Assembly (NCBI GenBank): GCA_020852075.1
Contig: JADZBN010000176.1
Span: 1 to 34,989, forward strand
Reading direction: 5' to 3'
Origin: Bacteroidia bacterium
GTDB taxonomy: Bacteria; Bacteroidota; Bacteroidia; AKYH767-A; 2013-40CM-41-45
Length of the DNA stretch: 34,989 nt
Part shown: positions 1 to 9,580 of the stretch, one piece after another
How positions within the stretch are numbered: position 1 is the stretch's first letter
How the letters are laid out: each line of letters opens with the position of its first letter
Program-made: the position numbers and the translations under genes
Notes under the pieces: model-generated
Seen by the model: only the letters and a program-made list of their open reading frames with translations
Database searches by the model: none
What the model was told of the DNA's origin: nothing

Positions 1-1
1 T

Positions 2-1303
2 CATTTTGAAGGCCAGCCTGATATGTGGAACACAAAGCCGCCTTTGCTTATCTGGATGCAGGTATTGTCCATGAAGTTATTTGGATTGAATGAAACAGCA
101 TTTCGCATTCCCTCGGCACTGGCTGCCTTATTCACCTGTATATTGCTTCTATGGTTCAGCGCCAGGTATCTCGAAAAACCCTGGCTGGGTATTATTTCTG
201 CGATAATTCTAATGACATCCACCGGTTATGTGCAGGATCATGTATCACGCACCGGCGATTATGATTGTCTCTTAACCTTTTTTCTTTTTTTCAGTTGCCT
301 CCACTTTTACCTGTTTACAGAATCAGGGCATAAAAAAAACCTGTACCTGTTCTTTGCCGGTACCACCCTGGCCATCCTTACCAAAGGAGTTGCGGGATTT
401 TTTTTCGTGCCTTCCCTTGCCATTTATACAATCATCAGAAGAAAAACCGGTATGCTTGTCCTGAACAGGCATTTTTATGCCGGCCTTTCCGGATTAGCCC
501 TGGTTATTGCAGGATACTACTTACTCAGGGAATCTCAAAATCCCGGATATTTATCTGCAGTTTTTCAAAATGAATTGGGCAACAGGTTTCTTAATACCAT
601 TGAAAATCACCAGGGAGATTTTTGGTTTTATTACGATGCCCTGACAGGTGAGTCGTTTGCACCGTGGTACGTATTAATTCCTGCCGGTATTCTGTGTGCC
701 TTTTTTATGAAAGACCAGCGATTGAAGCGAATTTCACTATTATTAGTGATTCTGATGGTTGTGTATTTTGTGCTCATTTCCCTGGCTCAAACGAAAATCA
801 TCTGGTACGCTGCTCCGCTTTACCCTGTTATAAGCATGCTTGCGGCAATTGTCATTTATTTTGTATTCCAATTCCTCACGGAAAACCGTCAGTTGCAACA
901 ATCCTTCTCGTATAATATTATTCCGGGTATTTTTCTCTATTTCATTTTTATAACTCCAATACAGAAAATTACGATGGCAACCTATGACCCTCAGGAATTA
1001 CCTGCAGAAAAAGAGTATTATGAAATTTCATATTACCTGCGGGAAGCCCTCCACGGAAAACAGAATATGAATCAGGTATACATCCTGTTCGATGGCGTGA
1101 ATACACATCTGATGCCCTATATCCTCCGGCTCAGGGAAAAAGGAATAGTTACCGGGTTCGCAGACTTCAAAAACCCTCCGGTACATACTACGGTTATTAC
1201 AAATCAGGAATCCATAAAAAATCTGATTGCATCAGAATATAATACAGTGATTCTTGATTATTGGGGTAATATTATCCGCTACAGAATCGAAAGTCATAGG
1301 TGA
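2..1303 (+). CDS. Glycosyltransferase family 39 / ArnT-like membrane glycosyltransferase, 5' end truncated by window edge
   Basis: Frame is open from base 2 (HFEGQPDMWNTKPPLLIWMQ...), matching the periplasmic-loop motif of PMT/ArnT-like proteins. Multiple hydrophobic TM helices follow. Stop TGA at 1301-1303. Confidence 0.85.
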   Translation, partial: HFEGQPDMWNTKPPLLIWMQVLSMKLFGLNETAFRIPSALAALFTCILLLWFSARYLEKPWLGIISAIILMTSTGYVQDHVSRTGDYDCLLTFFLFFSCLHFYLFTESGHKKNLYLFFAGTTLAILTKGVAGFFFVPSLAIYTIIRRKTGMLVLNRHFYAGLSGLALVIAGYYLLRESQNPGYLSAVFQNELGNRFLNTIENHQGDFWFYYDALTGESFAPWYVLIPAGILCAFFMKDQRLKRISLLLVILMVVYFVLISLAQTKIIWYAAPLYPVISMLAAIVIYFVFQFLTENRQLQQSFSYNIIPGIFLYFIFITPIQKITMATYDPQELPAEKEYYEISYYLREALHGKQNMNQVYILFDGVNTHLMPYILRLREKGIVTGFADFKNPPVHTTVITNQESIKNLIASEYNTVILDYWGNIIRYRIESHR

Positions 1304-1397
1304 CTTTTCCGCTTTCTTATGAAACCTGTAGTATGTACTTCTTCCCAAAACTCCCTTGATGTTGTAGCTTTTTTATTACCTTTCGGGAAATCAAAAG

Positions 1398-2288
1398 ATG
1401 AAATCCAACCAACGGCTTTATATTTTTATATATTTCAATATCCTTGTAGGCGTGCTCCCCGTAGGGGCTCAGACCTTTCTGATGGATTCTTGTCTTATTT
1501 CCTGTGCTCCGGGAACCACAACATTTTCCAGTAATTATCTTTTCAGTCTGGATGCGGATTTGCTCGAATGGAACGGATCTTCATGGACCGGTGGATGGCC
1601 ATCAGCCAATATTCTACTGCCACCACCTTTAAACAAAGAACCAGGTTGCAGGGCGGCATTTACCGGAAGTGGTACTTTATGGACTACAGGAGGCGAAAAA
1701 ATTGCCATGCGACTGAATCAACCATTGGTATCAGGGCAATCCTATTCGCTGAGATTTACCTATGCGAGTGATGGAACCGGGGCCAATGGAAACTTCAGCC
1801 CTGTTGTATATTCTTCAGATACGACAAGTCTCCTGAATGCTGTATTTATTGACAGCCTGCCTGCTGCCGGTTATAACTGGATAAATAATTATCTCAGCTT
1901 TACCGCAAGTGTTTCACAAAACGGACATTCATGGATCTTTTTCGGTACGAATGCAAATACCAGTTCCGGTCTTATGGGATCCTTTTGTGATGCATGTTAT
2001 CCCCCGTCCCAGGCAACCGGCATAGGGGAATCCGCACTAATAGAATCTGTTTATCCGGATCCATTCCGAAATTACTTTACGATCAGCTTCCGAAATGCAT
2101 ACCTGTCAGGTGCTTCAGTTTCCCTGATAAACCCTGCAGGTCAGTTAATCTGGAAAGAGACAATAAAAAACAATTTACAGGGTTCCACATACACCCTTTA
2201 CCCGGGGACTTTAGCATCAGGCATTTATTTCCTCCTGTTAAAACCAAAACAGGGATCCATTGTCAGTCGTAGAATAATACGGGAATAA
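1398..2288 (+). CDS. Secreted protein with T9SS type A C-terminal sorting domain
   Basis: N-terminal signal peptide-like segment (LYIFIYFNILVGVLPVGAQ). C-terminus ...SVYPDPFRNYFTISF...ASGIYFLLLKPKQGSIVSRRIIRE is typical of a T9SS type A CTD. Confidence 0.75.
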   Translation: MKSNQRLYIFIYFNILVGVLPVGAQTFLMDSCLISCAPGTTTFSSNYLFSLDADLLEWNGSSWTGGWPSANILLPPPLNKEPGCRAAFTGSGTLWTTGGEKIAMRLNQPLVSGQSYSLRFTYASDGTGANGNFSPVVYSSDTTSLLNAVFIDSLPAAGYNWINNYLSFTASVSQNGHSWIFFGTNANTSSGLMGSFCDACYPPSQATGIGESALIESVYPDPFRNYFTISFRNAYLSGASVSLINPAGQLIWKETIKNNLQGSTYTLYPGTLASGIYFLLLKPKQGSIVSRRIIRE

Positions 2289-2310
2289 TATTGTAATACC
2301 TCTGAAGGTT

Positions 2311-2334
2311 ATTTTCCCGGTTGAACGGGAAAAT
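2311..2334. other. Perfect 9-bp inverted repeat (hairpin) in the intergenic gap
   Basis: ATTTTCCCG-GTTGAA-CGGGAAAAT, perfect complement with a 6-nt loop. No T-run after it, so terminator function is uncertain. Confidence 0.5.
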
Positions 2335-2369
2335 CCGAATAGAATAGTTCAGTCTGCTACCCTACAGAT

Positions 2370-3749
2370 TTGAATAAGTTACTCTCCCTCCTGTACTGCC
2401 TCCTTCTTTGCGGCAGTGTTTCATCTGATTCCCCTCAGGTAGCAGATTCCCTCCTGTTGGTTTACCGCCATACGCAGATTGACTCCATAAAGGCAGACAT
2501 CCTGATTGAGATATGCCGTGAAAAATGGAAATATGCCGAATATGCAGAGGCTAAGAAATATGCCGACAGCTCTCTGATATTATCTGAAAAATCCGATTAC
2601 AAAAAAGGAATAGCAGGAGCTTACAACCAAACGGGAATTGTATTCTGGTATCTGAAAGATAATACAAAGGCTCTTTACTACCACAAGAAGTCGTTATCCC
2701 TCTTTGAAGAAACCGGAGACCGTGAAGGTATTTCAGAAGTTTACAACCGGATAGGACATGATTATGCGGATATGCCTGATTATCCTATGGCGCTGTTGTA
2801 TTTTCAAAAAGCACTTGATCTTGACCGGCAATCAGGTAATATTTCGGGAATTGCAAGAAATATTGACCTGATTGGGTTTGTGTATATGCGCCTTTCCGAT
2901 TACCCAAAGGCACTCTCAAATTATTTCAACGCATTGGAAATCACCCGTTCTATTCAGGATAAAAGAGGGGTCTCGGCAGTCAGTCATGACATTGCCGTGA
3001 TTTATGCCATTCAGGGAAAACTGAACAGCGCCCTGTTTTTTGCAAAGCAGGGGTTGGATCTTGCACTTCAGGTAGGTGAGAAACACCTGATTCAGGAAGC
3101 GTATGAAGGCCTGGAAAATATTTACAGAAAAATGAACCGCTTTCATGATGCTTATCAGACCCGGCTGAAATTTGATGAAATTGAAACCGAATTAAACAAT
3201 GCAGATCATGCCGGAAAAATTCACCAGATGCAGTTGATTAATGATTTTGAAAAAAAGCAGGTGGGCGACAGTATTCAATTTGCAAAAGCCGAAGAAATCA
3301 ATGAACTGAAGTTGCAAAAGCAAAAAATATTTACGTATGGAAGTTTACTGGGTATCAGCATTACTATTTTATTATTGTTCCTGGTTTACAGGAATTATAA
3401 AAAACAGAGAATTGCAAACAGAAAGTTGAGAGAGGCCCAACAAACCCTGATTCAAAGTGAAAAACTTGCGGCATTTGGGGAAATGGCTTCACGTCTCGCC
3501 CATGAAATACAAAACCCTATGAATTTTGTAAATAACTTTTCTGAAATGTCCACCGAGCTGTTGAAGGAAATTCAGGAGGAAAAAAATGATCATATCCGGA
3601 ATCAAAGTATTGACATGCTGATGCGCAATCTGGATAAAATTCATGAGCATGGAACCAGGGCTGCAGTAATAATCAAGCTTCTTGAAGAACACAGCAGCAG
3701 AGGACCCATGGACGTATTTCTGGAAAATAAAGAAGATAATAACACCTGA
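2370..3749 (+). CDS. TPR-repeat sensor protein with TM helix and HisKA/DHp segment, lacking a HATPase_c domain
   Basis: Multiple TPR-like helices, TM (FTYGSLLGISITILLLFLVYR), coiled coil, then SEKLAAFGEMASRLAHEIQNPMNFVNNFSE (H-box). Protein ends ...HEHGTRAAVIIKLLEEHSSRGPMDVFLENKEDNNT. TTG start. Confidence 0.8.
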   Translation: MNKLLSLLYCLLLCGSVSSDSPQVADSLLLVYRHTQIDSIKADILIEICREKWKYAEYAEAKKYADSSLILSEKSDYKKGIAGAYNQTGIVFWYLKDNTKALYYHKKSLSLFEETGDREGISEVYNRIGHDYADMPDYPMALLYFQKALDLDRQSGNISGIARNIDLIGFVYMRLSDYPKALSNYFNALEITRSIQDKRGVSAVSHDIAVIYAIQGKLNSALFFAKQGLDLALQVGEKHLIQEAYEGLENIYRKMNRFHDAYQTRLKFDEIETELNNADHAGKIHQMQLINDFEKKQVGDSIQFAKAEEINELKLQKQKIFTYGSLLGISITILLLFLVYRNYKKQRIANRKLREAQQTLIQSEKLAAFGEMASRLAHEIQNPMNFVNNFSEMSTELLKEIQEEKNDHIRNQSIDMLMRNLDKIHEHGTRAAVIIKLLEEHSSRGPMDVFLENKEDNNT

Positions 3750-3772
3750 AAAAACAAAACGAACCTTTCGAA

Positions 3773-4183
3773 ATGAAAACGTACAATTCCATAAAGGAAT
3801 ACCTGCATGAACAGCCTCCGGCCTCACAGAAAATTCTTGCCTCTGTATTGAATACCATCCGGACAGCAGCCCCGGGTGCTACGGAATCAATCAGTTATAA
3901 TATGCCTGCTTTTCATCATGATGGGATTCTCGTGTATGTCGCGGCCTGCAGGAATCATATTGGTTTTTATCCACTTCCTTCAGGGATAAAGAAATTTTAT
4001 ACTGAGATTTCAATGTACAAAAATTCGAAAGGTGCTGTTCAGTTTCCACTGGATCAACCCATTCCTCATGCACTAATAACTCAGATTGTAAAATTCAGGA
4101 TAAAGGAGAACAGGATGAAAGCCATATTAAAAAAGAATATCAAAATTCAAAAAAAGAAATTGACAAATAAGAAAAAAGGATGA
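3773..4183 (+). CDS. DUF1801 (YdhG-like) domain protein
   Basis: MKTYNSIKEYLHEQPPASQKILASVLNTIRTAAPGATESISYNMPAFHHDGILVYVAACRNHIGFYP...SKGAVQFPLDQPIPHALITQIVKFRI is the characteristic DUF1801 pattern. Confidence 0.8.
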   Translation: MKTYNSIKEYLHEQPPASQKILASVLNTIRTAAPGATESISYNMPAFHHDGILVYVAACRNHIGFYPLPSGIKKFYTEISMYKNSKGAVQFPLDQPIPHALITQIVKFRIKENRMKAILKKNIKIQKKKLTNKKKG

Positions 4184-4193
4184 TTTAATTCAT

Positions 4194-4213
4194 CGGATGG
4201 AAATCCGGTTTTT
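4194..4213 (+). terminator. Weak candidate intrinsic terminator after the DUF1801 gene
   Basis: CGGAT-GGAA-ATCCG followed by GTTTTT. Short 5-bp stem with a GNRA-type loop. Confidence 0.3.
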
Positions 4214-4241
4214 AAAATTCCATTTTCAGGATCGGAAAATA

Positions 4242-4261
4242 CCGGTAATGTTCTTTACCGG
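4242..4261. other. 7-bp inverted repeat between convergent genes
   Basis: CCGGTAA-TGTTCT-TTACCGG. Possible shared transcription-end structure. Confidence 0.3.
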
Positions 4262-4300
4262 AAGGAGAAAATCACCGGAGCAGATTCACGAAACCCCTGA

Positions 4301-6457
4301 TCATTCTTTAATAAGATGAAGGTGTTGCATTCTGTGGTTACCTTTTACACTGACCAGGTATATTCCGGCAGGCATTGCGGATAAATCAAGAGTCCGGTCT
4401 CCGGGGGTGTAATTAATATTCAGCATCTGCTTGCCGGTCAGATCAAAAACCATAATATTTATCGCTTCCCTACATCGAAAATAATAATTGCCATTCCCCG
4501 GATTGGGATACATAGATATCAGAACCGGACCGGACCCCGCTGAAGGGATTCCAAGGCAGGGATCCACAAATACCTGAACCGAATCTGTTCCGGTGCAACC
4601 GAAACTGTCGTCACCGGTTACTACATAGGTTTGAGTGGCGAGCGGCACAAAGGGTATTCCGTCCGTCACTCCGTCTGACCAGGTGTATGTCTGAGCGCCG
4701 CTGCCGGTAAGCGTTACAGGGTTACCAGCGCAAACCGTGTCGGAACTTGTACCTGCAACAACAACGGGAAGAGGATTCACCGTAACCGTCAGGGAAACGC
4801 TCAGGCTGCAGCCCATGGTATCTGTTCCGGTAACCGTATATGTACTGGTAACTACGGGTATAATGGTAATTGAATCGTTTATACTTCCCGTATTCCAAAG
4901 GTAATCCACAGCCCCCGCAGCAGTCAGTGTAACAGGCGTACCTTCACAAACCGGGCCGGATGTGTCAGCAGCAACTGTAACAATAAAATTTTCACAGATA
5001 TCGTGCACATTCATCCGGATCATGAACACCTGCAATTGCAGGGTTGGGAAGGATTCTATATTGGCCCAGTCCCCGATAGGACTGCTCGGCCAGTTGACCC
5101 AGGTTTTGCCCTCCGTAAAATTATTCATGCAGGTGCCAATTTTTAATATGCTGTCTGTTTCCACTGCTGCAAGTAAATAGGTGTCCGGATATAGAATTAC
5201 CGGTGTGGAATCGGGGACATAATAATTGAGCCAGCCTGAAAAAGGTTGTATCAGGGAATCTGCCGGAAACGAACAGACGACAGAAGAAGGTTTCCCCTGA
5301 TCAAAACGAAAAAGCGCCATGCTGATTTTTGTCCCGGCCGGCTGATTGGTCAAAAATACAGACCCGGAAGAAAACCGGACAGTATCTCCGATTTCAAACT
5401 GATTGCCCAGATAACCCTGCTCTCCGGCGCCGATGCCCATGAAGGAGTCCATTAATCCGTTATCTCTTGCATACACCGTATCAGAAATTGTAACGGTCGC
5501 AGACGATAAGCTATCATTCAATGTATTTCCATCCGTTTCATTGATGGTTACAGAATTCAGTGCATGATACCTTCCGGTAACCAGAGGTTGGAAATTATGC
5601 AATGTTCGCCACAGCGTGTCAGCACCGGCATCCAGGGAATCTATCACGGATCCGGTATCCGAAAACACAATAATACCCGCAGAATCCATCAATTCAGCAA
5701 CCAGCTCAACTCCTGTAACGATACGGTTTCCGGTATTACTTATTATGGACGGGAAGTTCAGGGATGGATGGATACACAACGGAAGGATGGTATATTCTGA
5801 CAATGGTCCGGACGATGTAAGGGCAGCATCATAATCAGGGATACCTGCGACATTCACATCATCAATCATCAACAGGTATTTATCCGCAGAATTATTCCTG
5901 AATCCGATATATACAGATTGTCCGGTATATGCACCAAGTGAAGCCGAACGGGAAGTCCAGTATGCATTCTCAGCAGTCGTGGAATAAAGAACTGTTGATC
6001 CCAGTTCCTGATTCCCAAGAACTCCGGTAGATCCCGAAGGCGGACCGGAAGAAGACAGCATCACCCGAACCTCATAACCGTCGCGATGTAAAGAATCCGG
6101 TGCTATCGCCTCCCAGGTAAGAACCGTACCGGCACCCAATGGACCAATCAAAGGGGTCCACATCCAGTCATCCGCACTGCCGGCAGGATTGTACCAGGAA
6201 GTACTCATGGCCACCGAATCCGTTGTATTTAAATTAAAGTCTTCCCGCCGCTCCCAGGCATCATTAATAAACGAAACCGGCGTCCTCGGTGTCAGATTAT
6301 CAACATTTCTCAAAAACCATCCGTTGGGAAATGAATAGGTTCCCGGACCACCGGAGGTAGCACCCGGAATATTGTCGAATGTTTCCAGGAACAGAACTTG
6401 GGGAAAAGCATCCAGGGAACAACACAGGAACAATATGTATGGTATGATCTTTTTCAT
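4301..6457 (-). CDS. Large secreted protein: choice-of-anchor J-like N-terminus, tandem PKD/Ig-like repeats, T9SS type A sorting domain
   Basis: Signal peptide MKKIIPYILFLCCSLDAFPQ; LFLETFDNIPGA...PNGWFLRN start; two CxGxPVTLT...YxVTGxDxxGC repeats; C-terminal SMYPNPGNGNYYF...MPAGIYLVSVKG. Confidence 0.8.
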   Translation of the reverse strand: MKKIIPYILFLCCSLDAFPQVLFLETFDNIPGATSGGPGTYSFPNGWFLRNVDNLTPRTPVSFINDAWERREDFNLNTTDSVAMSTSWYNPAGSADDWMWTPLIGPLGAGTVLTWEAIAPDSLHRDGYEVRVMLSSSGPPSGSTGVLGNQELGSTVLYSTTAENAYWTSRSASLGAYTGQSVYIGFRNNSADKYLLMIDDVNVAGIPDYDAALTSSGPLSEYTILPLCIHPSLNFPSIISNTGNRIVTGVELVAELMDSAGIIVFSDTGSVIDSLDAGADTLWRTLHNFQPLVTGRYHALNSVTINETDGNTLNDSLSSATVTISDTVYARDNGLMDSFMGIGAGEQGYLGNQFEIGDTVRFSSGSVFLTNQPAGTKISMALFRFDQGKPSSVVCSFPADSLIQPFSGWLNYYVPDSTPVILYPDTYLLAAVETDSILKIGTCMNNFTEGKTWVNWPSSPIGDWANIESFPTLQLQVFMIRMNVHDICENFIVTVAADTSGPVCEGTPVTLTAAGAVDYLWNTGSINDSITIIPVVTSTYTVTGTDTMGCSLSVSLTVTVNPLPVVVAGTSSDTVCAGNPVTLTGSGAQTYTWSDGVTDGIPFVPLATQTYVVTGDDSFGCTGTDSVQVFVDPCLGIPSAGSGPVLISMYPNPGNGNYYFRCREAINIMVFDLTGKQMLNINYTPGDRTLDLSAMPAGIYLVSVKGNHRMQHLHLIKE

Positions 6458-6688
6458 TTCGCACTGTTATCATTTGGATTTTTGAAGTCCCGGAAATACC
6501 GGAAATCACGTGCGGAAAGTAGTATAATTGTTTTGAACATGGAATAAATCATCCGTTGAATGTACCGCAAATACGGATATTTCACATTTCAGGCAATGGG
6601 GAATCCTTACTGAATCTGTATTTCACAAAAATACTCTCAGATTGAAACACGGAAAAGGGAGGCATAAAATTACAACAGGCGGAAAGGC

Positions 6689-7717
6689 TCATCCAAAAAG
6701 AGTACCTTCTTCTTTTGGCGGGATTTTACCAAAATGCTTATAAGCAGATTCAGTGGCCTCCCTGCCCCTGGGTGTTCGTTTAATATAACCTTCCTGGATC
6801 AGAAACGGCTCATATACTTCTTCAATGGTACCAGCTTCTTCGCCGACGGCCGTAGCAATCGTTGAAATTCCCACAGGGCCACCACTGAATTTATCAATAA
6901 TCACGGCAAGAATCCGGTTGTCCATTTCGTCAAGGCCGTGCTGATCAACATTGAGGGCAGCCAGTGAATATTTTGAAATCTCCTCGTCAACAATACCGTT
7001 CCCTTTTATCTGTGCAAAATCACGAACTCTTCTGAGGAGCGCATTGGCGATCCTTGGTGTACCCCGGCTGCGTCGGGCAATTTCAGACGCTGCGTTGTCC
7101 CTGATTTCAATTTTCAATATTTCTGCCGAACGTTTCACAATTTTTTCAAGTACGCTGCTGTCGTAGTATTCAAGCCTTGACGTAATTCCAAATCTTGCTC
7201 TCAGTGGCGCGGTAAGCAGTCCCGAACGGGTGGTAGCGCCAACAAGGGTAAAAGGATTGACTTTTATCTGAACCGAACGTGCATTGGGACCTGATTCTAT
7301 CATTATGTCAATTTTAAAATCCTCCATCGCAGAATACAGGTATTCTTCCACAACAGGGCTCAGGCGGTGAATTTCATCAATGAATAAAACATCGTTTGGT
7401 TCAAGGCCTGTGAGCAACCCTGCAAGATCACCGGGTTTATCGAGTACAGGGCCGGAGGTGGCACGCACATTCACCCCAAGTTCGTTGGCGATTATGTAAG
7501 CAAGGGTAGTCTTTCCAAGACCCGGAGGTCCATGCAGTAATACGTGGTCCAGGGATTCATCGCGTAATCTGGCAGCCTCTACAAACACCAGGAGGTTGTC
7601 CACAATACTTTTCTGACCGGCAAATTCATCAAATCCCTGGGGACGGAGTACTTTGTCCACCTCCTTTTCAGCAGCAGGGCTGCCGGTTCCTGAGGGGTGT
7701 AGATTGGGATTGAGCAT
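6689..7717 (-). CDS. ruvB: Holliday junction branch migration DNA helicase RuvB
   Basis: [19 protein letters not shown], Walker [13 protein letters not shown], Walker [33 protein letters not shown]-terminal [13 protein letters not shown]. Confidence 0.97.
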   Translation of the reverse strand: MLNPNLHPSGTGSPAAEKEVDKVLRPQGFDEFAGQKSIVDNLLVFVEAARLRDESLDHVLLHGPPGLGKTTLAYIIANELGVNVRATSGPVLDKPGDLAGLLTGLEPNDVLFIDEIHRLSPVVEEYLYSAMEDFKIDIMIESGPNARSVQIKVNPFTLVGATTRSGLLTAPLRARFGITSRLEYYDSSVLEKIVKRSAEILKIEIRDNAASEIARRSRGTPRIANALLRRVRDFAQIKGNGIVDEEISKYSLAALNVDQHGLDEMDNRILAVIIDKFSGGPVGISTIATAVGEEAGTIEEVYEPFLIQEGYIKRTPRGREATESAYKHFGKIPPKEEGTLFG

Positions 7718-7724
7718 GACCGTA

Positions 7725-7732
7725 CAAATATA
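7725..7732 (-). promoter_or_regulatory. Candidate Bacteroidota -7 element upstream of ruvB
   Basis: Minus strand TATATTTG (TAnnTTTG), 7 nt from the ATG, implying a very short leader. No clear -33 TTTG. Confidence 0.35.
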
Positions 7733-7816
7733 ATGGAATCCCGCATAAGCCCGCCGGGAAGAATAAGTATTAAGTCAACAGTATCCTTTGAAAAAGAGAA
7801 TCTTTGAGTTTGTAAT

Positions 7817-8572
7817 TTAATTACCCTCTCCTTCATGGGAAGTATCACTTCCTTCATCGTTTTTCACGGGATGAAACAAGGCATGGTACAACTCTTCCAG
7901 AAAAACCTTCACTGCCAGGGAATAGGTGTATGAATTGAAATCCTCCCGGACATTCTGTGATGCATACAGGGTTACCCTTCCACCGACGGTCGCCCCCAAT
8001 CCGAGCCATTTGAATATATTGAACTGGGCATACAGATCGGGATGATAAATGATGACGGTTTCAAGCGGGGTATTGACCCGTGATGTATCCGAGCGCCTGA
8101 TATACTGATAATTCGCCTGTCCGACTCCCAGTTGTAAAGGTAGAATTGAAAATTGCCACGGATACCGGATGAAATAGGTATATTCTGTCGAAACAGAAAT
8201 AAAATCAAATTTCAATTCTCCGTTTGTCGTATAACTATTCTTTCCATCCACCACGGAAATCCGGCTGATATACGAATTGCGGTCGAGCGAATAGAATCCA
8301 ATGCCGAACCGAACCCTCCTGTTGTAATTCAGCCCCAGCCTAAGCCCTGTGAAATTGACAAATGATCCGCTGATATAGGAATTATAACTGGTAAGATTCA
8401 GGAAGAATTTCGGACGTTGGGTAAAACTGTAAAGAACCGTGTCTTTCATCCGGGAAAACACTTTCCCATCCTGAGAAAAAGCCAATACGGGGAATAAGAA
8501 AAAAAGGAACAAAAAAATCCCGGTGAAATTTGCCTGGAGGCGTTTTATTTCCTGCTCTTTCATCCGGATCAA
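7817..8572 (-). CDS. Hypothetical outer-membrane beta-barrel-like protein
   Basis: N-terminal hydrophobic signal (FTGIFLFLFFLFPVLAFSQ) followed by alternating aromatic/polar beta-strand-like sequence. Start may be the internal MKEQEIKR. Confidence 0.5.
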   Translation of the reverse strand: MIRMKEQEIKRLQANFTGIFLFLFFLFPVLAFSQDGKVFSRMKDTVLYSFTQRPKFFLNLTSYNSYISGSFVNFTGLRLGLNYNRRVRFGIGFYSLDRNSYISRISVVDGKNSYTTNGELKFDFISVSTEYTYFIRYPWQFSILPLQLGVGQANYQYIRRSDTSRVNTPLETVIIYHPDLYAQFNIFKWLGLGATVGGRVTLYASQNVREDFNSYTYSLAVKVFLEELYHALFHPVKNDEGSDTSHEGEGN

Positions 8573-8601
8573 AGATACAGGAATGCGTGTGTTAATAAAA
8601 C

Positions 8602-8847
8602 TCAGCGTTTCTCTGTTGCCTCTGTCACAATCAGTTTCTTCCCTACCAGTTCCTTTCCATTCAGGTTTTCGAGGGCCTTCATGGCATCCTCCTTTTTCCG
8701 GAATTCAACAAAGCCAAATCCTCTGGATTCCCAGGTTATATGATCATAGACAATCTTTGTGTTTAAAACGTCTCCAAACTGTTTAAAAATAGCCTCGAGT
8801 AATGCCTCGTTTACCGTACTTTCAATATTCTTAACAAATAATTTCAT
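8602..8847 (-). CDS. Small RRM-family RNA-binding protein
   Basis: RNP2 LFVKNI and RNP1 RGFGFVEF motifs. ATG at 8847 (MKLFVKN) preferred over the track start at 8868. Confidence 0.9.
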   Translation of the reverse strand: MKLFVKNIESTVNEALLEAIFKQFGDVLNTKIVYDHITWESRGFGFVEFRKKEDAMKALENLNGKELVGKKLIVTEATEKR

Positions 8848-8993
8848 GTCGTGTTTAATAATGGGCAATGATATTTAAATTTTTAGAGTAATTAAATCGC
8901 GCTTTTCGGGAGCTCTCCATGAATAACGGGACCTTTCATATAAATAACTTTTTTTCCAGTAAAAGAATGGTTAAACTGTCTGATTGCAATTCC

Positions 8994-9488
8994 TTATTCG
9001 GTATATACTGCCGTAAATTCTCCCGACCCCAGGGTCAGATTGCCGGTAACCGGGCTTTTCAGGGTCACGGTAAAATGCCCTTTGATGGTATTGTTTGATG
9101 TATTGTGCGAATCAATAACCAATGAACCGGGATTGCTGTCGTTGGATTCAAACCCGTTTGCGGCAGCATCGGTATATATGAAATGGTTTATCGAAGAATT
9201 GATAACATGGGGACCGGTACTGAGATCATTCAACTCCATATTAATTGTAGATCCGTTTTGATTTTCACCATGGATGGTCAGATCTGTACCTAAATCGGCA
9301 AAGCCCCCCATATCAGAGCACCAATGGCTTCCGTTTACCATAAACGTCACCTGTGCCGGTAATACCCCCGAACAACCTACCGGGTTGTGATGGTCGTTAT
9401 CGTCATTATTCTTTTCGCAGGAACTTAGTGCCAGGAGCGTTATCCCCGCAAAGAATACACAATTTCTGCTTCTGAACATGTGTTGCAA
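8994..9488 (-). CDS. Putative lipoprotein of unknown function
   Basis: Signal peptide with lipobox-like LLALSSC followed by an Asn/Asp/His-rich linker and a small beta-rich domain. Confidence 0.6.
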   Translation of the reverse strand: MQHMFRSRNCVFFAGITLLALSSCEKNNDDNDHHNPVGCSGVLPAQVTFMVNGSHWCSDMGGFADLGTDLTIHGENQNGSTINMELNDLSTGPHVINSSINHFIYTDAAANGFESNDSNPGSLVIDSHNTSNNTIKGHFTVTLKSPVTGNLTLGSGEFTAVYTE

Positions 9489-9580
9489 ACATCAAATATC
9501 TGAAAATTCCCGTATTACAGTCCCAATAATCAAAAAAAACTGGATGGAATAGTATCTTAGCAGGATAAAATCCCTTTTCT

